Assembly (NCBI GenBank): GCA_964421085.1
Contig: CAYQVO010000027.1
Span: 1-50,407 of the forward strand
DNA length: 50,407 nt
Source of the DNA: CAYQVO01 sp964421085
GTDB lineage: Bacteria; Bdellovibrionota_C; UBA2361; CAYQVO01
Direction of reading: 5' to 3'
Positions 34,304 to 42,819 of the stretch are shown piece after piece (the first letter of the stretch is position 1; every line of letters begins with the position of its first letter). The notes under the pieces are model-generated. The model was given only the letters and a program-made list of their open reading frames with translations. It was not told the DNA's origin and did no database searches. A program made the position numbers and the translations under genes.

Positions 34304-35115
34304 TCAGTCTCTCCTTTCTCTGCTTTGGAAGAAATGTACCGTGCCAGCGAATTGTCCATGAAGGACATGCCGTGATCAATCATTATGACCTGTCCATTGA
34401 TCGAGTCAAGCAGTCCCGAACAGAACGCAAGAACTGCCTCTCCGCACTGCTCAGGACTCAGGATTCTTTCCGGCGGGACGCTTTCCGCCAGACTCCTGAA
34501 GAACTCATCCCCGAAAAACGCCTCCGATGAAGCTGTCTTGACGGCGCCGAACCGAAGCACGTTCACCCTGCAGTCTTCTTTTATAAGATGGCCGGAAAGG
34601 TACCGCGCCATCACCTCGAGGAGTGCTTTGGACGCAGCCACGTAATCGTAGCCGGGGTAAAACCTGTCCGCTCCATCACTGGATATGCCGAGGATATATC
34701 GCGGGACGGTCCCGAATTTTTCTCTGATCTTTTTTGTGTACTCGATCAGAGGCCAGGATGAGTACTCGATACTCCTTGTCAGATGCTTTTTCTTCAGCTC
34801 ATCCAGTCCCCGCGCCGGGGGAGCGAACACGGCGTTGGAAATGAAGATGTCGACCTTTTTCCCTGCCTTTGAAATTTCATCGAGAAGGCGATCTGTGTCT
34901 TCTTCAAAGGAGACGTCGGCGCGGACAAATGACGGGACCGGAAGATTGCGGGACACAAACTGATCAGAGACGGACTTCAGGTCCGCTGTTCCGAATTTAT
35001 ATGTCGCAAAGATGGTCGCGCCGGCGCGGGCAAGTTCAACCGCAGCTGCCAGTCCTATCCCCCTGGTGCCTCCCGTAATAAGGGCCGTTCTGTCCCGGAG
35101 ATCAATTTCATGCAT
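34300..35115 (-). CDS. SDR-family enoyl-ACP reductase-like protein (FabL-like)
   Basis: 271 residues. GGTRGIG (15-21) is the NAD(P)-binding glycine motif. The active site reads Y156-x6-K163 (YDYVAASK), the Tyr-(Xaa)6-Lys spacing of FabI/FabL enoyl-ACP reductases rather than the YxxxK of ketoreductases. The region after it (ALLEVMARYLSGHLIKEDCRVNVLRFGAVKT) is also FabL-like. It would reduce the enoyl intermediate bound to ACP. It lies three bases after the ketosynthase stop and overlaps the ACP gene, so all three are one operon. No dehydratase or ketoreductase is adjacent; these would be supplied elsewhere. Confidence 0.8.
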   Translation of the reverse strand: MHEIDLRDRTALITGGTRGIGLAAAVELARAGATIFATYKFGTADLKSVSDQFVSRNLPVPSFVRADVSFEEDTDRLLDEISKAGKKVDIFISNAVFAPPARGLDELKKKHLTRSIEYSSWPLIEYTKKIREKFGTVPRYILGISSDGADRFYPGYDYVAASKALLEVMARYLSGHLIKEDCRVNVLRFGAVKTASSEAFFGDEFFRSLAESVPPERILSPEQCGEAVLAFCSGLLDSINGQVIMIDHGMSFMDNSLARYISSKAEKGETE

Positions 35116-35118
35116 ATC

Positions 35119-36414
35119 TCAATCCTCGAATCTTCTGATCAGCGAACAGCAGTTGATCCCGCCGAAGCCGAACGAATTCTTCAGCATGCAGCGGATATCG
35201 TGTTTGACGGGAGAATTCGGACAGACATCGAGATCTATTTCAGGATCCAGCTCATCTATGTTGATTGAAGGATGAAGCATTCCGTTCTGCATCTGCAAAA
35301 GTCCCGCTATCGTCTCCACAACAGCCGCAGACCATGTCGTATGCCCAATCATTGATTTGGTCGCGTTAAGCCTGAGGCGGCCCGCGTGAGAACCGAAGGC
35401 CATTTTAACCGCATTGATTTCCTCAATGTCGCCGATTTTGGTGCTGGTTGCATGGCAGTTGACGTAGTCCACGTCTTCGGGCTGCATCCCCGCATCCTTC
35501 AAGAGCTGCTGCATGAGAATGGCCTGATTTTCGCTTGATGGCGAGGGAAGCCTGCTTCCGTCACAGTTCGACCTGACGCCCAGAATCTCGCCGTAGATTC
35601 GCGCTCCCCGTTCCTTTGCAGCTTCAAGCGATTCAAGTACAAGGGCGCCTGCTCCATGTGAAGGAACAAACCCGGCGCGCCTCGTGTCAAACGGCCTCGA
35701 GCAGCGCCCAGGGGTTTCCTGCAGCTCTTGGTCTACGATTACAGCGCCAAGGATGGTCATGGCATAAATATCCGAATTCGTGATGTCAAAAGGCGGCGCC
35801 ACCACAAACGATCTCTCGACCTCGCCGGAAAGGATGTCCCGCACAGCCGTCTTAAGCGCAAGATTTCCGCTCGCACAGGCGCCACCCGCGGTCTGAACAG
35901 ACCCCCGCACCGCGAGAAATTCGGCAAGAACAGCGCAGATTCCGGTATCGAGACCCTCGAAACCTGACAGAACATCGATGGAGGAGCGTTTGTTCAGGAA
36001 CCGGATATTGTTTTTGAGAATATAGCCGTGGTTGATGTCGTGGCCGGCAACGACAAGACCGCTTCCTGCCGGATCCAGATCCATCTGGAGGAATCCTGCG
36101 TCCATATAGGCTTCAAGAGAGGCAATAAGACTGAGCTTGTTGGCGAAGGAGCAGTTTCGGAACGTCTTCTTCAATTTAATGAATTTCTGTTCCGGGATCC
36201 TGCCCTGCAGTGCGGCAACCGCGGTCGACGCATCGAAATCGCCCAGATCACCCCCCACCCTGCACTGGACCCCGGTCATATCGAGGGAAGACCAGAGCTT
36301 GACGCCTGAGCGGCCGTTGACGAGATTTTCGTAAAATTCGCCCGTTGAAGCGCCCAGCGGATTCACTGTCCCCATCCCGGTTATCACCACTCTTGCAGAA
36401 TCATTCTTTTTCAT
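35119..36414 (-). CDS. Beta-ketoacyl-ACP synthase, KAS II-type
   Basis: 431 residues with the thiolase fold. C180 in GGACASGN is the acyl-accepting Cys. H321 in VNCHATSTKIGD and H358 in KSMIGHTTWSAA complete the Cys-His-His triad of decarboxylating elongation enzymes. SFGFGGIN near the C-terminus is standard. The pieces FIKLKKTFRNCSFANKLSL and DINHGYILKNN differ from housekeeping FabF, so a specialised chain (for example a branched, aryl or long acyl group) is likely. It is the first gene of the KS-reductase-ACP operon. A promoter-like pair lies at 36424-36452, close to the ATG. Confidence 0.9.
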   Translation of the reverse strand: MKKNDSARVVITGMGTVNPLGASTGEFYENLVNGRSGVKLWSSLDMTGVQCRVGGDLGDFDASTAVAALQGRIPEQKFIKLKKTFRNCSFANKLSLIASLEAYMDAGFLQMDLDPAGSGLVVAGHDINHGYILKNNIRFLNKRSSIDVLSGFEGLDTGICAVLAEFLAVRGSVQTAGGACASGNLALKTAVRDILSGEVERSFVVAPPFDITNSDIYAMTILGAVIVDQELQETPGRCSRPFDTRRAGFVPSHGAGALVLESLEAAKERGARIYGEILGVRSNCDGSRLPSPSSENQAILMQQLLKDAGMQPEDVDYVNCHATSTKIGDIEEINAVKMAFGSHAGRLRLNATKSMIGHTTWSAAVVETIAGLLQMQNGMLHPSINIDELDPEIDLDVCPNSPVKHDIRCMLKNSFGFGGINCCSLIRRFED

Positions 36415-36423
36415 TGTCTGAAC

Positions 36424-36452
36424 AGTCTAGAGAATTTCAAATGAATAATCAA
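36424..36452 (-). promoter_or_regulatory. Possible promoter of the KS-reductase-ACP operon
   Basis: Minus-strand TTGATT (36447-36452) and TAGACT (36424-36429), 17 bases apart. Transcription would begin only about four bases before the ATG at 36414, and no Shine-Dalgarno is visible, as with the RHH-MNT gene; a leaderless message is possible. Confidence 0.35.
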
Positions 36453-36658
36453 AAATCCGAGCCATGGAGGTCCCCAGTCTCTTCCAACTTTCCTGGTTCA
36501 CATGCTAAAGTTCAGAGTGGACGCAGATCCGGGAGATTCCGACCGGCTGAATATAGAATGCCGCCTTTCGAATTTCACGTTCAATCATAAAGTGGAGGGC
36601 TTTTTCGCTTGTGCCGACTGGATTAATTCCGGCACGATTTGAGTAGCAGGTGTCAATC

Positions 36659-37522
36659 ATGAATGAAGTGCTGAACCCTTCACCGTCCCCTCCCGACGGG
36701 CAGAAAATCGGAGTCCTCCTTGTACATGGACTCACCGGGACACCGACAGAGATGAAGTATCTCAGGAAGAAGATGTCGAAAGCGGGATTTATCGCAGAGA
36801 CCCCGACTCTGGCAGGCCATGGGACAACGATAGAAGAACTGCTGAAATGCCGGTGGACCGACTGGGTGGACAGTGTGCAGGAAAACTTCAACAAGCTTCA
36901 GGAAACCTGCAAAAGGGTTTTCATTGCCGGACTTTGCGCCAGTTCGGGTCTCGCAATGATTGTCGCTGCAGGGGATCCGCGTGTCGCCGGGATTATTCTC
37001 ATCTCGACGCAGTACGGCAAGTTCAGCAGAAAGATGCCCTGGACTAATCATCTCCTTCCGCTCGCGTATCCATTCCCGTATCTTCGCAGGAAATTTTACT
37101 GGACTGAAACGGCGCCATATGGAATCAAAGATCCAGTAATGCAGAATCTGATTACAGCCTCTCTGGAGGCGGCGAAGAACGATGAAAGCGCCGACCACGG
37201 GACTTTCAGGACTTATGTGCAGACTATTTATGAATCAGAGCGGGTTTATCGCGAAGCCAGGAAATCCGCTCCGAAGGTCAAATGTCCCGCTCTGATTATG
37301 CACAGCCTCGAGGACAGCTGGTTTGCTCCTGAGAACGCTTTGAGAACGGCCAGGGATCTCGGTTCGGCCGAAAAAAAAGTGATTCTATTGAGCGGATGCG
37401 ACCACGTCCTGAGTGTGGACCTGAAAAAAGGGGAGATAGCCGGGCAAATCATAGACTTTGTGAATGAGACCGTGGTATCCACGTCCGAATCGGATCCTGA
37501 CTGGTCATATGAGGACGTGTAG
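36659..37522 (+). CDS. Alpha/beta hydrolase with Cys at the nucleophile position
   Basis: 287 residues from the ATG at 36659 (a GTG at 36650 is possible). The fold resembles carboxylesterase/monoacylglycerol lipase (VLLVHGLTGTPTEMKYL oxyanion region, TPTLAGHGTT cap approach). The elbow that is normally GxSxG reads G91-L-C93-A-S95, so Cys replaces the Ser; D219 (HSLEDSWFAPEN) and H249 (GCDHVLSVD) complete a triad. Cys nucleophiles occur in dienelactone hydrolase. It is the first gene of a four-gene operon (25 bases before the aminotransferase), so its substrate is likely an intermediate of that pathway. Cytoplasmic; no signal peptide. Confidence 0.78.
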   Translation: MNEVLNPSPSPPDGQKIGVLLVHGLTGTPTEMKYLRKKMSKAGFIAETPTLAGHGTTIEELLKCRWTDWVDSVQENFNKLQETCKRVFIAGLCASSGLAMIVAAGDPRVAGIILISTQYGKFSRKMPWTNHLLPLAYPFPYLRRKFYWTETAPYGIKDPVMQNLITASLEAAKNDESADHGTFRTYVQTIYESERVYREARKSAPKVKCPALIMHSLEDSWFAPENALRTARDLGSAEKKVILLSGCDHVLSVDLKKGEIAGQIIDFVNETVVSTSESDPDWSYEDV

Positions 37523-37546
37523 TTCTTTTCGTAAAGGTGAATTAAG

Positions 37547-38853
37547 TTGCGCAACAAAGATATAGACTCGGAACAGATTCAGCGTCTGGAAGAAAAGCTG
37601 CTTCAAGTCGAAAACGAGGTGTGTTCGCACGGTGACACAGTTCACTATGCCGAGCGTCCAAGATTTTTTGACCGGTGCGAAGGCAGTTTCCTTTACGACA
37701 TGCACGGAAGGCAGTATCTGGATCTTCAGATGTGGTATTCCGCTGTTAATCTCGGTTATGCGAACCAGCGGGTGAACAATGCGCTCAAAGCCCAGATCGA
37801 CCGCCTGCCGCAGCTCGCATGCCAGTATCTCCACCGCGAAAAGGTGGAACTGGCGGATCGGATTTCAAGGAGCGTGGCAAAAGGCTTCGGCAGGAAGGGA
37901 GCTACCACGGAAGGACTCTTGGCGCTTCAGCGATAACATCCTCCTACCGGTACCGTGAAGCGTACGGAGAGTTCCCTGATCGGGCCGAATTCATCCCCTT
38001 CCCTTACTGTTTCCGCTGCCCGTATGGAAAGAAAAGAGAAAGCTGCTCGATGTACTGCGCGGATCAGTTCGAGCGCAAGTTCGACCACTCATACACGGGG
38101 ATGTTCAATCCGAAAAGCGGTCACGCTGAATTCGGCGCTTTCTTCATCGAGCCTGTCCAGGCGACCGGCGGCTACATCATACCCCCGAAGGGATATTTCC
38201 CGAGAATTGCGGAAGCATGCAGGCAGCATGGGATCCTTGTGGTTGACGACGAGATTCAGATGGGCTTCTTCCGGACGGGCAAACTGTGGGCGATGGAAAA
38301 CTTCGACGTCAAACCTGACATAATAGTTTTCGGCAAGGCGCTGACCAACGGACTGAACGCTTTATCCGGAATGTGGGCGCGGGAGGAGCTGATAAATCCC
38401 GAAAAATTCGGGCCCGGGTCGACACACTCGACTTTCTCATCCAACACGCTCGGCACCGCCACAGGCGTTGAAGTGATGAAAATACTCGAAGAGGGAGATT
38501 ACGAAAATACGGTGCGCCAAAAAGGCGCGTATTTCCTCAAACTGCTTCAGGATCTTCAGAAAAGTCATCCTGAGATCGGCGATGTAGACTCTCTTGGTAT
38601 GGCAATCCGTATGGAGATGTGCCAGTCGGACGGCTTTACGCCTAATCAAGCTCTCGCCGACAGGATGTTCCAGCTCGGGCTCGAATGTGCGACAAAGATG
38701 AACGGGCAGACTTACGGCCTTGTGCTCGACATAGGCGGTTACTGGAAGAACGCAATCACCCTCGCCCCGTCACTGGAGATCACGTACGAAGAAATGGACT
38801 TGGCGCACGACCTCCTTGACGCCATAATAAGTGAGAGTAAACGGAGCATCTGA
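37547..38853 (+). pseudogene. Class III aminotransferase with internal deletion and frameshift
   Basis: The first frame (TTG start at 37547 with AAGGTGA seven bases upstream) encodes a normal N-terminus through RISRSVAKGFGRK, then runs into a stop at 37936. The second frame resumes GSYHGRTLGASAITSSYRY and continues to the end with the PLP-site region DDEIQMGFFRTG, the Lys in FGKALTNGLN and STHSTFSSN. Relatives have about 30 residues between these two points, including the GG/SG phosphate-binding loop; they are absent, with a shift of frame near 37900. Either the gene is dead or the assembly collapsed here. The close relatives act on omega-amino or amino-acid substrates. Confidence 0.85.
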
Positions 38854-38854
38854 G

Positions 38855-39553
38855 GTGGTAGTCCGCATAGACACTGTTTTTTCCGATTTCGACGGGACTG
38901 TAAGTATTGGAGATGTTACCGACCTTCTCCTGACCCGCCTTGCCGATCCCGAATGGCTTGACATCGAAGCTCAATGGGAACGGGGAGAAATAACGGCTAA
39001 AGAGTGCATGTTCCGCCAGATTCCCCTTATCCGGGGCGGATGGAGAGCGGTGAGGGAGGCACTGGAGGATGTGGCACTGGACCCCGAGTTCAAGTCTTTC
39101 GTGAAGTGGTGGCGGGGAAAGGGAAAGAAACTGATTATCGTGAGCGATGGTCTCGGCCGCGTGATTCACCATCTCCTGGCGCGCGAAGAAATCACAGTTG
39201 ACGGTGTATACGCGAGCCTTCTTCATGAAACCAGGGACGGAAGACTTTTCCTCGAGTTTCCCGTGCTCCCGTCATATCCCAACTGCACATCCGGGATATG
39301 CAGATGCCACGTCCTTCTCAACAACGATCACTTTGGAATGAAAGTCATCGTGGGCGACGGCATGAGTGATTTCTGCTGGGCCCCTGAAGCGGATATCGTC
39401 TTTGCAAAATCGAGGCTTCTCGATCACTGCAGAGCAAATAACATTTCCTGCTGCAAATTCCACGATTACGGCGACGTAAGAAAAGTCATGCAGGAACTTC
39501 TCGACGGCAGGGATGTGGAACACTTCGCGATGTCCTTCAAACCCCGGGGCTGA
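38855..39553 (+). CDS. HAD-family phosphatase, MtnX-like (HAD-IB)
   Basis: About 233 residues from the GTG at 38855, which has GGAG eight bases upstream and follows the aminotransferase stop by one base. DFDGTVSIGD holds the nucleophile and general acid Asp. VSDGLGRVI is motif II, and VGDGMSDFCWAPEADIVFAK is the metal-binding motif IV of the MtnX/phosphoserine-phosphatase branch. A Cys cluster (NCTSGICRCHV) lies in the cap-core junction, as in MtnX relatives. It would hydrolyse a small phosphorylated metabolite. The stop is immediately followed by the arginase-family ATG, so the two are translationally coupled. Confidence 0.85.
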   Translation: MVVRIDTVFSDFDGTVSIGDVTDLLLTRLADPEWLDIEAQWERGEITAKECMFRQIPLIRGGWRAVREALEDVALDPEFKSFVKWWRGKGKKLIIVSDGLGRVIHHLLAREEITVDGVYASLLHETRDGRLFLEFPVLPSYPNCTSGICRCHVLLNNDHFGMKVIVGDGMSDFCWAPEADIVFAKSRLLDHCRANNISCCKFHDYGDVRKVMQELLDGRDVEHFAMSFKPRG

Positions 39554-40387
39554 ATGAGATGCCTGCTCGATTTTGACGGCTCGGTACATTCTATTCCTCT
39601 GGACATCTCTCTTGATTTTCATTCCATGGAGGACACGTGTCGATACGCGTGTTCCTTCGGAGCTTTCGATTTCCTGGAAAGAGACATGTCCAGCCTGCCC
39701 CGGGATGAGAAAATGCTTGCATATCTGGGAAGCGGCGATTTTCATCATATAACGTATCTGCTCCTGAGGCGACGGGATCCGGACTCCAGGGTCCACCTGG
39801 TTGTCTTCGACAACCACCCCGACAACATGGTTTTCCCGTTCGGAATTCACTGTGGCTCATGGGTTTCTCACGCTTCGCAGCTTCCAAATGTTTCGGCTGT
39901 GTCGGTTGTCGGAGTCGCTTCCGGCGACATCAGGGGCTGGCATGTCCTTGAGAACCACCTGAGGCCATTAAGAAGCCGTAAGATCATGTACTTCTGCCCT
40001 GGTGACGTCACCAGCTGGGCATCCGCTGTGAGCAGAGGAGGAATTTGCAGACTGGACGGATCGATTGCGGAGGCGCTCGCCGAAAGAGACTCAAGTCCCG
40101 TGTATGTATCGATAGATAAGGACGTGCTCGCGCCTTCTGAAGTGACTACAAACTGGGATCAGGGTGTAATGAGCAGAGAACTTCTGCTCTCAACGCTGCG
40201 GGAGCTTTCATCGAATGTAGTTGCGGCAGACATTACCGGAGAGTATTCCACCCATCGTTACAGGAAGTTCTGGAAACGTCTGATGACGGCATTTGAGGGC
40301 CAGGCGGGTATTTCAGCAGATTTGGCACAGGTGCAGAAACGGCATATGAACCTTAACCAGGAGATCGCTGAAGCTTTGAAAATGTAA
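39554..40387 (+). CDS. Arginase/agmatinase-family protein (ureohydrolase fold)
   Basis: 277 residues. The binuclear-metal ligands can be read: H64/H65 in GSGDFHH (the GGDH site), D86, H88 and D90 in VFDNHPDN, and D188 and D190 in VSIDKDVL. The usual DP after the last motif is absent (VLAPSEVTTNWDQG), and the N-terminus is short, so it is a divergent member. Family enzymes hydrolyse guanidino or formimino compounds to urea or formamide. With the aminotransferase and phosphatase it may process a guanidino or amide metabolite; the pathway is unknown. The last 80 bases are partly duplicated at 42964-43043. Confidence 0.8.
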   Translation: MRCLLDFDGSVHSIPLDISLDFHSMEDTCRYACSFGAFDFLERDMSSLPRDEKMLAYLGSGDFHHITYLLLRRRDPDSRVHLVVFDNHPDNMVFPFGIHCGSWVSHASQLPNVSAVSVVGVASGDIRGWHVLENHLRPLRSRKIMYFCPGDVTSWASAVSRGGICRLDGSIAEALAERDSSPVYVSIDKDVLAPSEVTTNWDQGVMSRELLLSTLRELSSNVVAADITGEYSTHRYRKFWKRLMTAFEGQAGISADLAQVQKRHMNLNQEIAEALKM

Positions 40388-40400
40388 GGTTTTCGCCCGC
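40319..40400 (+). repeat. Arginase 3'-end segment duplicated at 42964-43043
   Basis: The last part of the arginase gene plus 13 bases downstream matches 42964-43043, including an identical 19-base stretch (ACCAGGAGATCGCTGAAGC) and a shared TGAAAATG and TTTTCGCCCGC. The two copies are in direct orientation and bracket the accessory block. Confidence 0.7.
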
Positions 40401-40496
40401 TCTTCCATGCTTGTCCGACCTTCAGGAAGGCGTTATTTTCATCCTGTGAAAAAGCGTGCCGGCTCCCGCAAATATAAACTGTATTATGCCGGAAAA

Positions 40497-40667
40497 ATGG
40501 ACCATGCAGACGAGTTCGACATCTTCCTCAAATCGACCTACAGGCTCACGCCTGCACAGAAATTCATCGAGACATGGAAGCTGACGGAAACAATGATTAA
40601 GCTCCAGGGCAGGAACCCGGATGAACTCCGACTTGATAGAACTACTCTCATCCTTAAACGATCATAA
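40497..40667 (+). CDS. Small partner protein of the nucleotidyltransferase
   Basis: 56 residues from the ATG at 40497 (MDHADEFDIFLKSTYRLTPAQKFIE, then NPDELRLDRTT). Similar short helical proteins with a YRLTP..K core precede stand-alone nucleotidyltransferases of the AbiEii/DUF6036 type in many genomes. The gene overlaps the nucleotidyltransferase by 47 bases, which supports a pair. The upstream in-frame extension (from 40407) is unlikely. Role probably antitoxin-like or accessory; inferred. Confidence 0.6.
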   Translation: MDHADEFDIFLKSTYRLTPAQKFIETWKLTETMIKLQGRNPDELRLDRTTLILKRS

Positions 40668-41100
40668 GGTCCGATACCTTGTAATCGGCGGTTATGCGTA
40701 TTCTGTTCACGCAGAACCAAGATACACAAAAGACATCGATATCTGGATCGATCCGTGTCGCACTAATGCAAAAAGAGTTTTCGCCTGCCTGAAGTCGTTC
40801 GGCGCTCCTGTTTCGACACTTGTTGAAAAGAACTTCTCGGAGCCGGGAATGCTTCTTATTTTCGGGCGGGAACCGAACAGAGTCGACATACTGAACGATC
40901 TCAAGGGCCTTTCCTTCGGCACTGCCTGGAAAGAAAGTATCAAAGTCACTATTGAAAAAGTCTCTATTCGCGTCGTGTCGCTTGATCATCTGATTAAACT
41001 GAAAACACTTGCGGGCAGGCCGCAGGACAAACTTGATGTGAAGAAACTCCTGGCAATCAAAAAAGCTGGAAAAAGTCCGCCTCCGAAGCCGTCTCGATGA
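40621..41100 (+). CDS. Nucleotidyltransferase, AbiEii/DUF6036-like, chimeric C-terminus
   Basis: 159 residues. RYLVIGGYAYSVHAEPRYTKDIDIWIDP gives the G(G/S)x..x(D)xD catalytic motif (TKDIDIW), and RVDILNDLKG supplies the third Asp. LIKLKTLAGRPQDKLDVKKL near the C-terminus is typical of this family. Related proteins act as type IV-like or MenT-like toxins, or modify tRNA; the present role is unknown. The final residues (AGKSPPPKPSR) are encoded by the start of an adjoining broken ATPase gene in another frame, so the natural C-terminus has been replaced at a recombination junction near 41066. Confidence 0.8.
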   Translation: MNSDLIELLSSLNDHKVRYLVIGGYAYSVHAEPRYTKDIDIWIDPCRTNAKRVFACLKSFGAPVSTLVEKNFSEPGMLLIFGREPNRVDILNDLKGLSFGTAWKESIKVTIEKVSIRVVSLDHLIKLKTLAGRPQDKLDVKKLLAIKKAGKSPPPKPSR

Positions 41101-41710
41101 TTACCAACGGAACGAAAGCGCCTCTAACGCGCTCGAGAAATCGATGGCATTGAGCGGATTTCCCGAACCCTGTCTTGAAGGAAGTCAGAGGCTCTATGGA
41201 CGATGGAAGCGATCGCATCTCGACATCATCGTGAGGCAGGATCTTCTCGAGCTTGAACACGTAGTTGAGATTATGTCGATAGAACTTCTGATAGAACTTT
41301 TGAGAAAGAGAACAGGAAGTCCTCTTTCCCTCAGATCTCTGGCGACAGATCTGCAGTGCGGCGATAAAACGGTCAAGCGATGGCTGATGCTTCTCGGGCA
41401 CATGTATGTTGTATTCCGGGTTGCACCAAACAGCCGGAACATCGCCTGCGCTGTTCAAAAAGCGTCGAAATACTGCTTCCACGACACCGGGCTGGTGCAG
41501 GGGGATGAAGGTGCAAAACTGGAGAATTTTGCGGCGAATGCCCTGTTGAAGGAAATTCACTACCGCAGGGACGTTCTGGGTGAAGACTGGAAGCTGACGT
41601 ATCTGCGCACAGCTGCGGGATTGAGTCCCCTTCTCACTCAGGAATTTATGTCGCAAGGCAGCATGGAAACCTTCCGGCCTTCAATATACGCCCAATTACC
41701 CGCCCAGTAG
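41066..41710 (+). pseudogene. Remnant of an AAA/DUF4143 ATPase
   Basis: From 41066 one frame reads a DUF4143-type region: ALSGFPEPCLEGSQRLYGRWKR, LDIIVRQDLLELEHV, IELLIELLRKRTGSPLSLRSL, KTVKRWLMLLGHMYVVFRV, YCFHDTGLVQGDEGAKLEN and WKLTYLRTAAG. The N-terminal AAA domain with Walker motifs is missing, and the C-terminal nuclease-like part ends soon after LSPLLTQEF. Both ends are therefore broken: the 5' end is joined to the nucleotidyltransferase gene and the 3' end to the PASTA-protein gene. It is a decayed accessory gene. Confidence 0.8.
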
Positions 41711-42819
41711 TGGTAATACACAGGACGGTTGCACACCCATGCTTTCATGGCATCGTAATTGGAAAAACCGGCTTTCAACCGTATCGCGTTGGATGGCAAG
41801 TTTCCCTCGGTCCCGTACAGGAAGCGATATGTAACTCTTCCGTTTGACTCCGTGCAGCACGTAAGTTTGTCCGGAAGCACATACACTGCATATTTGCCGG
41901 AAGCTCCTCCATTTCCGCCGCCTCCGCCTGAGTTGTCCCTCACGCAGTACGTCACAGTAACATTTTCACGAGCGGATAAATATTTTCCGGGAGCAGGATT
42001 CTGTTTTGTAACCTTCCCTTTAATGGAATTGCAGGTTGTCTTAACCCACTTAACAGCAAGGTTCCTGGCGTCCAGTTCTTTCCATGCTTTAGACGGAGCA
42101 AGGCCAATAAGGGAGGGCACCTTTGCTTTCAAGTCGTATTTATAGTCAACCCTGGTGCATGTAAGCCTTTTCTTCACAGCTTTCAGGAATATAACTTTTG
42201 CGATTCCCATCGGTGACAGGAAACCCTGAATATTAGCCAGGAAAGTCATTACAGACACAACATTAAATACATCAACGATTGGATGATCATCCATTTCGAC
42301 ACAGCTCTCAAGCCAAATTTCGTGCAGGCCCGGTCTCAATCCAAATGGGATTGATTCAATGAACTTCCTGCTTCCGGAAGCCCTCCGTGATTTTTTACTG
42401 CTGATTCCTCTGCCGGGAAATATCAGTTTGTAATTATACTTGAGCTTGAGGGTCGGAAACTTTTTATGGCTTCCCACAAGCTTGGGAAAAAGAATCTTCA
42501 GGCTCTCTTTCAACTCAGGATTTCCTCGCGCAATCTCGAAGAAAGCATCTCTCCATGTCGGTGCCTTCAGTAGAATCATGAATCCGTTTTTATCACCGCT
42601 GGCGCGTTTAACTGTCGCCTTTAACCTGTAATATACAAGACCATCCTTTCTCACCTTATCAACAACATCCAGCCGGATGAGCCTGGGCGGCATCCCTCCC
42701 ATAAAAACAGCCCCCTTTTTCTGCTCTTTCAACGGGTCGGCGTTTGCCTTCGAGAGAGTCAGCGCTAAAAAAAGAAAAAGCAAAATCAACTTACAGGCAC
42801 GGTGGAGAGCGTATGTCAT
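41638..42819 (-). CDS. Exported protein with PASTA domain
   Basis: About 393 residues from the ATG at 42819. A signal peptide (LILLFLFLALTLSKANA) precedes a 200-residue region of unknown fold, rich in Lys (FPTLKLKYNYKLIFPGRGISSKK). A single PASTA domain follows (KVPSLIGLAPSKAWKELDARNLAV, then GKVTKQNPAPGKYLS and VTVTYCV), a Gly/Asn linker (GGGGGNGGASG) and a Tyr/Trp-rich C-terminal segment. PASTA domains bind peptidoglycan stems or glycans. The gene is visibly more A+T- and Lys-rich than its neighbours, and its 3' end overlaps the ATPase remnant, so it is probably acquired. Its function is unknown. Confidence 0.75.
   Translation of the reverse strand: MTYALHRACKLILLFLFLALTLSKANADPLKEQKKGAVFMGGMPPRLIRLDVVDKVRKDGLVYYRLKATVKRASGDKNGFMILLKAPTWRDAFFEIARGNPELKESLKILFPKLVGSHKKFPTLKLKYNYKLIFPGRGISSKKSRRASGSRKFIESIPFGLRPGLHEIWLESCVEMDDHPIVDVFNVVSVMTFLANIQGFLSPMGIAKVIFLKAVKKRLTCTRVDYKYDLKAKVPSLIGLAPSKAWKELDARNLAVKWVKTTCNSIKGKVTKQNPAPGKYLSARENVTVTYCVRDNSGGGGGNGGASGKYAVYVLPDKLTCCTESNGRVTYRFLYGTEGNLPSNAIRLKAGFSNYDAMKAWVCNRPVYYHYWAGNWAYIEGRKVSMLPCDINS

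Noticed and set aside
34040..36414. HMG-cassette (beta-branching) polyketide set
   Set aside because: The ketosynthase keeps its active-site Cys rather than Ser, there is no HMG-CoA synthase-like gene, and the crotonase-fold gene nearby matches ScpB better than the cassette dehydratases/decarboxylases.
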